DNA from: Flavobacterium psychroterrae
GTDB lineage: Bacteria > Bacteroidota > Bacteroidia > Flavobacteriales > Flavobacteriaceae
Length of the DNA: 64,000 bases
Assembly: GCF_018380615.1 (NCBI RefSeq)
Contig: NZ_JAGYVZ010000001.1
Coordinates: 155,723-219,722 of the forward strand
Direction of reading: 5' to 3'
In this document: in pieces, positions 19,302-26,771 of the stretch
Position numbering within the stretch: the stretch's first letter is position 1
Layout of the letters: each line of letters opens with the position of its first letter
The notes under the pieces: model-generated
Told to the model about the DNA's origin: nothing
What the model saw: only the letters and a program-made list of their open reading frames with translations
Databases searched by the model: none
Program-made: the position numbers and the translations under genes

Positions 19302-19784
19302 ATGAAATCAATACTTAAAATAGCCCTTACAAGCGCATTAATCTTTCTAATCACTTTTCAGGCAAATGCACAGGCAAGCAAATACAAATGCATGCTTCAA
19401 ATGGCAAACTATATGGGCGAAGGCGCTTACATCGTAGTTTCGCTTATTAACCCAAACGGCGATTACGAAAAAACACTTTATGTAATGGGCGATGATAAAA
19501 AATGGTACAAATCATTGAAAGAATGGAATAAATTCCAAACTGCAAAACCAGCTGATATTAGTGCAAAAACCGGAGCATCAGTAACTGGTGGAGATCGCAG
19601 TATGACAACAATAGAAATTGACGATTCTAAAATCAACAAAGGATACAAACTAAGATTTGAATCGGCCGTAGAAGATCAAAAATATCATGTTAATGATGTA
19701 GAAATTCCTTTAACAACACAAGGTCTTGCAGACAAAACAGAAGGAAAAGGATATATTAGATACGTTAGATTAAATAAGATATAA
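19302..19784 (+). CDS. DUF2271 periplasmic protein, candidate flavinylated electron carrier
   Basis: 160 residues with a signal peptide ending QANAQA (about residue 25). The body matches the DUF2271 pattern (MGEGAYIVVSLINPNGDYEKT, then DDKKWYKSLKEW). It contains TGAS at residues 90-93 (SAKTGASVTGG). ApbE attaches FMN through a phosphoester to Thr in [S/T]GA[S/T] motifs of such proteins, and an ApbE gene lies 3.3 kb downstream. I infer that T90 may carry FMN and pass electrons in the periplasm. The usual acidic residue just before the motif is displaced here, so modification is not certain. Confidence 0.75.
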   Translation: MKSILKIALTSALIFLITFQANAQASKYKCMLQMANYMGEGAYIVVSLINPNGDYEKTLYVMGDDKKWYKSLKEWNKFQTAKPADISAKTGASVTGGDRSMTTIEIDDSKINKGYKLRFESAVEDQKYHVNDVEIPLTTQGLADKTEGKGYIRYVRLNKI

Positions 19785-19933
19785 TCTAACCCACTTATTA
19801 AAATTTGTCAAAGTTTTGAACTTTGACAAAGTTGCCAAAGATTAGAGATTTTCTTGCAGTACAAAAAAAATCTGTGCGAATCCTTTTAACCTGTGGCAAA
19901 AAAACACAATTACATTTCAATAGATTACATTCA

Positions 19934-22123
19934 ATGACTCTTTCTTTTTGGCGTTACACACACTTAGCCCTGGCTTTGTTTTCATCTTTGTTTTTAATTT
20001 TAGCATCAGCAACAGGAATTATTCTGGCAGTTGACGCCATGCAGGAAAAAACACTCCCGTATAAAGTCGAAAATTTTGAAAAAATTACCCTCGGCGAAAT
20101 CCTGCCAATCCTCAAAAAAGAATATTCGGAAATAACCGAAATCAGCATTGACCACAATCAATTTGTAACCCTGCAAGCCATCGATCAGGATGGTAACGAT
20201 ATCAATTCATACATTGATCACAAAACAGGCAAACAATTAGGCAAGCCCGTAAAGAAATCAGAATTCATTCAATGGGTTACCGGTTTTCATCGTTCTTTAT
20301 TTCTTCATGAAACCGGACGTTTTTTTGTAGGTGTCGTTTCTTTTTTATTATTCTTAATCGCTATTTCCGGCTTTGCACTTGTTTTAAACCGACAAAGAGG
20401 AATCCGTAATTTCTTTTCGAAAGTAATCAAAGAATATTTTGCCCAATATTATCACGTTGTTTTAGGTCGATTAGCTTTAATTCCAATTTTAATTATTGCA
20501 CTTTCCGGAACTTATTTATCACTTGAAAGATTCAACTTTTTCATGGGAAAAGAGAAAAACCAAAACGCAAAAACAGAAACTGTAATCACTCAAAAAGGCA
20601 AAACAGCTTCCGTTTTTAAAACTACCCTTTTATCAGATATTAATAAAATTGAATTCCCTTTTACAGATGATCCTGAAGAATATTACATCATCGAATTAAA
20701 AGATCGTGAAATAGAAGTCAATCAGATTACAGGCGCGGTTGTCACCGAAAAACGCTCGCCAATGACCGTTCAGTTATCTGATTTAAGCCTTGATTTACAT
20801 ACCGGAAGAGCCAACGGAATCTGGGCATTTATATTAGCAATTGCCAGTATCAATATCCTCTTTTTTATCTATTCAGGTTTTTCAATTACCTTAAAAAGAA
20901 GATCTAGCCGAATCAAAAATAAATTCAAAGCCAATGAAAGCGAATTTATCTTATTAGTTGGATCAGAAAACGGAAGTACATTACGATTTGCCAATGCAAT
21001 CCTCAAACAATTAATCGCACACGGAAAAAAAGCATTTGTAACCGAATTAAACAGCTACACGACTTTCCCTAAAGCACAACATATTATTGTTTTATCCTCA
21101 ACACACGGATTGGGCGACGCACCTTCAAACGGAAGTAAGTTTTTATCTCTTTTGAAGAAATATCCTCAAAACCAAAAAATCAATTATTCGGTAGTTGGTT
21201 TTGGATCAAAAGCATATCCTGATTTTTGCCAATTTGCCTTCGAAATTGACAAACAGTTAGAAAATCAATTCTGGGCAGAACGTATATTAGAACTACAAAC
21301 CGTAAATGATAAATCTGCGGACGAATTCGTGAATTGGATCAAATTATGGAGTTCCAAAACCGAAATTTCATTATCAACAACACCATCCTTATACAATCAT
21401 GTTCCTAAAGGTTTGCAAAAACTAATGGTATTGGATAAAACGCTGGTTTCTGAACATGAACAAACTTTCATACTTACTTTACGAGCGAATATGAGAGCAA
21501 AATTCAGTTCAGGAGACTTACTCGCTATTTATCCCGCAAACGACACGAGAGAACGCCTCTACTCTATCGGCAACCATTCCGGAAACATACAATTGGTAAT
21601 AAAATTACACCCAAACGGATTAGGTTCTGAATTCCTGAATAAACTGATTCCGGGAAATACAATCAAAGCCGGAATAATCAACAATAAAGCTTTTCATTTT
21701 CCGAAAAAAGCATCCAAAGTTGCCCTAATTTCCAACGGAACCGGAATCGCGCCTTTCCTGGGAATGATTGAACAGAATAAAACCAAAACAGAAACACATT
21801 TATACGCCGGATTCCGCATGGAAACCGAAACCGTTTCAGGATATAAAAAGTTCACATCAGAAATGATCGAAAACCAAAAACTGCAAAGTTTTCACTTAGC
21901 GCTATCCCGCGAAGCTGAACATTTTTATGTAATGGATTTAATCAAACGCGATACTGATTTCTTTATCAATTTATTGAAAGAAGGCGGCGTAATCATGATT
22001 TGCGGTTCGCTTGCGATGCAGAAAGATGTTGAAGCTATTTTGGACAAGTTATGCCTCGAAAGAAACACAAAAAGCATATCAGATTATAAAGAAAATGGTC
22101 AGTTATTAAGTGATTGTTATTAG
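19934..22123 (+). CDS. PepSY membrane flavoprotein reductase (PepSY_TM + flavodoxin + FAD/NADPH reductase)
   Basis: 729 residues from the ATG at 19934 (MTLSFWRYTHLALALFSS), which starts directly on a membrane helix. The upstream frame to 19823 looks non-coding. The N-terminal ~350 residues are a PepSY_TM module with four membrane helices, a periplasmic PepSY loop and histidines placed for haem (YTHL, GFHRSLFLH, YYHVVLG, LHTGRA). A flavodoxin domain follows (GSENGST, SSTHGLGDAPSNGS). Last is a CysJ-like reductase with RERLYSIG for FAD and NGTGIAPF plus MICGS for NADPH. It should carry electrons from cytoplasmic NADPH across the inner membrane, plausibly to the DUF2271 protein and on to ferric iron. 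Confidence 0.85.
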   Translation: MTLSFWRYTHLALALFSSLFLILASATGIILAVDAMQEKTLPYKVENFEKITLGEILPILKKEYSEITEISIDHNQFVTLQAIDQDGNDINSYIDHKTGKQLGKPVKKSEFIQWVTGFHRSLFLHETGRFFVGVVSFLLFLIAISGFALVLNRQRGIRNFFSKVIKEYFAQYYHVVLGRLALIPILIIALSGTYLSLERFNFFMGKEKNQNAKTETVITQKGKTASVFKTTLLSDINKIEFPFTDDPEEYYIIELKDREIEVNQITGAVVTEKRSPMTVQLSDLSLDLHTGRANGIWAFILAIASINILFFIYSGFSITLKRRSSRIKNKFKANESEFILLVGSENGSTLRFANAILKQLIAHGKKAFVTELNSYTTFPKAQHIIVLSSTHGLGDAPSNGSKFLSLLKKYPQNQKINYSVVGFGSKAYPDFCQFAFEIDKQLENQFWAERILELQTVNDKSADEFVNWIKLWSSKTEISLSTTPSLYNHVPKGLQKLMVLDKTLVSEHEQTFILTLRANMRAKFSSGDLLAIYPANDTRERLYSIGNHSGNIQLVIKLHPNGLGSEFLNKLIPGNTIKAGIINNKAFHFPKKASKVALISNGTGIAPFLGMIEQNKTKTETHLYAGFRMETETVSGYKKFTSEMIENQKLQSFHLALSREAEHFYVMDLIKRDTDFFINLLKEGGVIMICGSLAMQKDVEAILDKLCLERNTKSISDYKENGQLLSDCY

Positions 22124-22239
22124 CCATTTTAGACTTTAGATGTTTGATTAAAATTTGCACAAAATTTTCTCCTGTAGTGTTTTTACGAGCAATATGGAGT
22201 CTCCAAAACTCGACAAAGTTTATCTGCAATAATATCTCC

Positions 22240-22990
22240 CCGCACAGTTTGTCATTCTGAGGAACGAAGAATCCCCGCAAGAAACTCGACACAGATCATG
22301 CACAATATATTTCCCCGCACATTCTGTCATTCTGAGGAACGAAGAATCCCCGCAAGAAACTCGACAAAGTCTCTCCACAATCCAATTCCCAACCAGTTTG
22401 TCATTCTGAGGAACGAAGAATCCTCGCAAGAAACTCGATAAAGTTTGCACTAACTAATAGCCACGGAGCTACTAACGGAGATTCTTCGTTCCTCAGAATG
22501 ACAAAATTGGGGTTGCTTTATGAAGATTTTACACAATAATTCTCCGCACAGTCTGTCATTCTGAGGAACGAAGAATCCTCGCAAGAAACTCGATAAAGTT
22601 TGCAGTAACTAATAGCCACGGAGCTACTAACGGAGATTCTTCGTTCCTCAGAATGACAAAATTGGGGTTACTTTATGAAAGATCATGCACAATAAATTCT
22701 TCGCACAGTCTGTCATTCTGAGGAACGAAGAATCATCGCAAGAAACTCGATAAAGTTTGCACTAACTAATAGCCACGGAGCTACTAACGGAGATTCTTCG
22801 TTCCTCAGAATGACAAAATTGGGGTTACTTTATGAAAGATCATGCACAATAAATTCTCCACCCAGTTTGTCATTCTGAGGAACGAAGAATCATCGCAAGA
22901 AACTTGATAAAGTTTGCACTAACTAATAGCCACGGAGCTACTAACGGAGATTCTTCGTTCCTCAGAATGACAAAATTGGGGTTACTTTCC
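22240..22990. repeat. Tandem palindromic repeats (gtcattctgaggaacgaag family)
   Basis: Three short half-units about 75 bp apart (from 22249, 22326 and 22400) lead into four long units of about 156 bp (starts near 22400, 22555, 22711 and 22869). Each long unit has GTCATTCTGAGGAACGAAG and its exact complement some 90 bp later, so each RNA copy can fold into a 23-bp stem. Small open frames here are repeat translations, not genes. Nothing else was found in 22124-23127. Confidence 0.85.
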
Positions 22991-23127
22991 AAAAAACTGG
23001 GGTTACTTTGCGAAGATCTTGGAACTTTGCAAATATCAAGCGTACTTTGTGAAAAAAAGTTTTAATCCTATCAAAAAGACCAAAATTATTTTTATCATTA
23101 CTATTTTGAGCTTAAAAAAACAATTAC

Positions 23128-24132
23128 ATGCACAAATCAATCAAAACCCTTCTAATATTTTCTCTGCTTATTGGCAGTTTTTCAACAAATGCACAAGTAT
23201 TACGAAAAAGAACAACCCTACTTATGGGCGGACGTTTTGATATTACAATAGTTGCAAAAGATTCCGTTTTGGCAGAAAAAAATATCGATGAGGTTATTGC
23301 AGAAATCACGCGAATCGAAAACTTAATATCCGACTGGAAACCCGATTCGCAAGTTTCACAAGTCAATCAAAATGCCGGAATAAAACCTGTAAAAGTCGAT
23401 CGTGAAGTTTTTGAACTGACGCAAAGAGCCATACAATTTTCTGAAGCTACAAAAGGAGGATTTGATGTTAGTTTTGCCGCAATGGACAGAATTTGGAAAT
23501 TTGACGGATCGATGACCGAAATGCCTTCGGCGGAAGCCATAAAAAAATCAGTCGAAAAAGTAGGCTATAAAAACATCATTTTAGATTCAATACAATCTAC
23601 AATTTTCCTGCAACTAAAAGGAATGAAAATAGGATTTGGCGCTCTTGGTGAAGGATATGCCACTGATAAATGCCGAAATATGATGCTGGCAAAAGGCATT
23701 AAAGCCGGAATCGTAAATGGTTCCGGCGACATGACCGCTTGGGGAAAACAACCCAATGGCAAAGACTGGAATATAGGTATGACAAACCCTTTTCATCCTG
23801 ATACACTCTTTGCTGTAGTTCCTTTAAATAACGGTGCAGTAACCACATCTGGAAGTTATGAAAAGTTTGTTGTTTTTAACGGAAAACGTTATTCCCATAT
23901 CATCAATCCCGCAACAGGATATCCCGCCACAGGATTGTGCAGCGTATCGGTTTTTGGTCCAAATGCAGAAACAGCAAATGGTTTAAGCACATCATTAATG
24001 GTTTTAGGACAAACGGAAGGACTTCTTTTACTAAAAAAATATCCCGATTACAGTTGCGTTATGATTACCGATAAAGGAAAATTAGTAAAATCGAAAAACT
24101 TCAAAATCAAGAAATTCAAACCTAAACTTTAA
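23128..24132 (+). CDS. apbE: FAD:protein FMN transferase ApbE
   Basis: 334 residues with a signal peptide (MHKSIKTLLI through TNAQ, ~23). ApbE moves the FMN part of FAD onto Ser/Thr of periplasmic proteins. Landmarks are present: GALGEGYATD (171-180), NGSGDM (197-202), YSHIINPATGYP (255-266) and ETANGLST (281-288). In the last motif Asn284 stands where family members usually have the Mg-binding Asp (ADxxST). It may therefore bind metal differently. It is separated from the PepSY gene by a 1-kb repeat array, but the flavin theme links them. Its likely target here is the DUF2271 protein. Confidence 0.88.
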   Translation: MHKSIKTLLIFSLLIGSFSTNAQVLRKRTTLLMGGRFDITIVAKDSVLAEKNIDEVIAEITRIENLISDWKPDSQVSQVNQNAGIKPVKVDREVFELTQRAIQFSEATKGGFDVSFAAMDRIWKFDGSMTEMPSAEAIKKSVEKVGYKNIILDSIQSTIFLQLKGMKIGFGALGEGYATDKCRNMMLAKGIKAGIVNGSGDMTAWGKQPNGKDWNIGMTNPFHPDTLFAVVPLNNGAVTTSGSYEKFVVFNGKRYSHIINPATGYPATGLCSVSVFGPNAETANGLSTSLMVLGQTEGLLLLKKYPDYSCVMITDKGKLVKSKNFKIKKFKPKL

Positions 24133-24156
24133 TTCTGATTTTTGAAATTTCAGACA

Positions 24157-24190
24157 TAAAAAAAGACAATCAAACTGATTGCCTTAACAA
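24157..24190 (-). terminator. Terminator of the monooxygenase transcript
   Basis: An imperfect stem (24165-24172 with 24176-24183, three-base loop) is followed on the minus strand by a run of seven T. It lies in the gap between the convergent apbE and monooxygenase genes. Confidence 0.6.
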
Positions 24191-24207
24191 TTATAGAAAC
24201 CAACAAC

Positions 24208-25335
24208 TTATTCGTAATTCTTTAAAAATGAGAAATTAGGATCAGTCATCGCTGCTTCATTTTTGCCAGTTTCAAGTTGAGCTTCTTTTGCATAAACCAT
24301 CATTTGTTTTTCATAATCATAAATAGCATCTTCGATAGTTTCAAATGCTCCATTTGTCAGATTATCAGATAAAATTAAAGCATCAATTAACCCGATATTC
24401 AAACCCTGACCTGCAAAAGGCGGCATAATATGAGCCGCATCGCCAATAAGAGTTATTGGCAACGGACGGTTGTTTTTCCACGGTTTATTCAATATTATTT
24501 TTCTCGTTGGCCATAAAACAAAAGACGATGTAGCACGAAATAACTGCTTGTAAGTTTCATGCCAGTCAGCAAATCTATTAGTAAGAAATGCAATTATATT
24601 TTCCTTATTTTCAAAGTTCGATTCCGTTTCAGGAGATGTTTCAGGCTTTTTAAAAATCACACTGTAACTTAAAACATTTCCGTTTTTAGGATTTGCAACA
24701 AGTAAATTTCCATCTTCGGCACTCATTAATATAGTGTCATTACAAAGTTGGTAGAAATCCCGACATTCCACTTCCGGAAAAGCAACTTCGCCCTGAATAA
24801 TAAGAGTTCCTGTATATTCAATCGTGGCATCATTAATATACTTTCTGGCAACAGACATTCCGCCATTTGCTCCAATAACAAAATCTACTGTTACCTCAAT
24901 TTCATTTTCAAATTGCAAAAGCCATTTTCCATTATCTTCTTTAAGTTCCGTAAATTTCCTGTCCCAAACTACTGTATCATTTGCTAAACTTGTAAGCAAT
25001 AATTGTCTTAAATCGTTTCTGTTAATCTCCGGATTATCGTGTTGATTTTCGGTAGTAGGATTTTTAGAAAACAGCAGTTCGCCATATTTATCGGCTACGT
25101 TTCTCCCCATAGGTTTTGCCATTGCGTAATATTTCTCTAACAATCCTGCTTTTTGCATCACTTTTTGTCCCGTTTCTTTATGCAAGTCAAGAGTTCCGCC
25201 CGAAATTCTGGTTTGTGCGTTTTTGTCTCTTTCGTAGACCTTAACATCTGCTCCGTTTTGCTGAAGTAATTTTGCCATTGTAAGCCCAACAGGTCCCGCG
25301 CCAATAATGGCTATTTTTTTGTTTTTCAATAACAT
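24208..25335 (-). CDS. Tet(X)-like FAD-dependent monooxygenase
   Basis: 375-residue cytoplasmic class A flavin monooxygenase. The Rossmann motif is GAGPVG (12-17), the family run GGTLDLHKETGQ is at 46-57, and GDAAHIMPPFAGQG (298-311) binds the FAD pyrophosphate. Against my memory of Tet(X), which inactivates tetracyclines by hydroxylation, long runs agree almost word for word (GLTMAKLLQQNG, DNPEINRNDLR). At drug-contact positions Gln192 is kept (Q181), but Arg213, His234 and Gly236 correspond to I202, S223 and S225. It may oxidise another aromatic compound or be a weak tetracycline enzyme. An AraC regulator lies 46 bp upstream on the same strand. Confidence 0.85.
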   Translation of the reverse strand: MLLKNKKIAIIGAGPVGLTMAKLLQQNGADVKVYERDKNAQTRISGGTLDLHKETGQKVMQKAGLLEKYYAMAKPMGRNVADKYGELLFSKNPTTENQHDNPEINRNDLRQLLLTSLANDTVVWDRKFTELKEDNGKWLLQFENEIEVTVDFVIGANGGMSVARKYINDATIEYTGTLIIQGEVAFPEVECRDFYQLCNDTILMSAEDGNLLVANPKNGNVLSYSVIFKKPETSPETESNFENKENIIAFLTNRFADWHETYKQLFRATSSFVLWPTRKIILNKPWKNNRPLPITLIGDAAHIMPPFAGQGLNIGLIDALILSDNLTNGAFETIEDAIYDYEKQMMVYAKEAQLETGKNEAAMTDPNFSFLKNYE

Positions 25336-25381
25336 AATTTAGTTTTAGTTTTGAAAGACAAAATTCTGCCATGTTCCCAAG

Positions 25382-26209
25382 TTAGGATTGTACAAATGCG
25401 ACAAAATCATTATTGAGTATTTTCTTTGCATTTCGGGCAAATACACCCGGCGTAGTACCGCTGTAACGCTTGAATTCCCTGCTAAGATGTGATTGATCTG
25501 TATAACCAAGTTCTTGGGCTAAACCCGAAATATTAGCATAAGGATAATGCCATAAATGATTTCTAACCTGCTCAAAACGCATTAAACCTGCAACATCTTT
25601 TACACTATGTCCAGAGGATTGTTTAAAGTTTCTTTCTAAAGTCCTGACAGTTGCGTGAGCCGCTGCCGCTACTTCGGTTACAGGAATAATTCCTTTGGCT
25701 TTTCGCATCGCTGTTCCTGCTTTAAACAACATACTTTCGGCAGGAATTTGAGATTGTGCATTCACAAAAAATTCTTGTACATAAGCTATTGCTTCCTCAA
25801 TTTTATTAGATTCAATTAAAGTTTGTAACGCCAGTTGAAGCTTCGCAATAGGATGTTCAAATAAATACACTCCACCCTTTCCCGTGCCTGAAGTTAATCC
25901 GAGTAAATCAAATACGGTCCACGGAAAACACCTGATCGCAATAACTTCCATAGAATCAGAATTTAATGTAACAGGCTGATTTAGCAAACCCATAATAAAT
26001 GGCGACGGCAAAGACTGTAAAATTCCATTATGAGAAACACTGCAAGTACTTCCAAAATAGAAAATAATCTCGGCATAACCATCAGGTAAAACCTCAAAAT
26101 TAGATGAATCTTCACCACTAATTCTTTTATCATACCAAAAACATTTTATACTGTCTTGTAACGCCTCCGGCGGATCAAATTCGAGATGGTGCTTTTTAAA
26201 AGTTAGCAT
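25382..26209 (-). CDS. AraC-family transcriptional regulator
   Basis: 275 residues from the ATG at 26209 (MLTFKKHHLEFDPPEALQD); the longer frame adds a hydrophobic tail not expected in this family. The N-terminal ~160 residues are a sensor like those in AraC proteins annotated with DUF6597 (CFWYDKRISGEDSSNFEVLPDGYAEIIF region). The C-terminal ~95 residues hold two helix-turn-helix motifs, including SGLAQELGYTDQSHLSREFK. It lies just upstream of the Tet(X)-like gene in the same direction, so it probably controls that gene and itself. Its effector is unknown. Confidence 0.85.
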   Translation of the reverse strand: MLTFKKHHLEFDPPEALQDSIKCFWYDKRISGEDSSNFEVLPDGYAEIIFYFGSTCSVSHNGILQSLPSPFIMGLLNQPVTLNSDSMEVIAIRCFPWTVFDLLGLTSGTGKGGVYLFEHPIAKLQLALQTLIESNKIEEAIAYVQEFFVNAQSQIPAESMLFKAGTAMRKAKGIIPVTEVAAAAHATVRTLERNFKQSSGHSVKDVAGLMRFEQVRNHLWHYPYANISGLAQELGYTDQSHLSREFKRYSGTTPGVFARNAKKILNNDFVAFVQS

Positions 26210-26264
26210 ATTTTGAAGTTTACTAAATACAAAGATAAGGAACAATATCAATACAGATATCGGC

Positions 26265-26530
26265 GAGTTTGTCATTCCAACGAAGGAGGAATCTCATCAA
26301 GAAACTCCGCCCAGAATGTCGCCAATCTTTGTAGACCATAATTGCGATGAATGGATTAAAATCCCTTGAAACCAATATTATCCGCACGGAATGTCGCCAA
26401 TCTTTGTCGTTAATCTTTGTCGATCATAATTGCGATGAATGGATTAAAATCCATCCCTACAATATGTTCTGTTCCTCCGGAACTCTTGATAAAATTCCGT
26501 AGGAATGATTTATTTTGTAGCCAGTCCCGA
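26265..26530. repeat. Direct repeats (gaatgtcgccaatctttgt family)
   Basis: Two copies of a ~60-bp sequence start near 26313 and 26391, each running from GAATGTCGCCAATCTTTGT to GATGAATGGATTAAAATCC. The same core recurs at 35651 and, in part, near 49430. The rest of 26531-26771 is AT-rich and should hold the receptor promoter; TAAGTTTG at 26738-26745 is a possible -7 box, with a poor upstream box. Confidence 0.7.
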
Positions 26531-26771
26531 TAAGCTATCGGGATTAATCCCTTGAACTCAAAGTAACCACAAAACATTGTCAACCGTAACAGATTAAACA
26601 GATTCAATTTTAATCTAATAATCCAGAAATCTAAGATTCTAATTGTATAACAATCTAAATTTTGCAACATTAAAACTTCTAATGCAAATCTAATGATTTT
26701 CTAATTGCTTTATTTAGATTAAATATAAACAATAGTATAAGTTTGCGCTCCTATTAATAAGTAAATTAATT

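Noticed and set aside
19823..19933. Upstream start for the PepSY reductase
   Set aside because: The added 37 residues look like translated intergenic DNA; the membrane protein begins naturally at 19934.
22035..22450. Two small minus-strand frames repeating SSFLRGFFVPQNDKL
   Set aside because: The repeated peptide is the translated palindromic repeat, seen again at 49414 as WRFFVPQNDKL.
22240..22990. CRISPR array
   Set aside because: Units are ~156 bp and near-identical throughout, with no unique spacers, and no cas genes lie nearby.
26410..26670. Small minus-strand gene of 86 codons
   Set aside because: It is a translation of dispersed repeat DNA with no start signal or protein-like composition.
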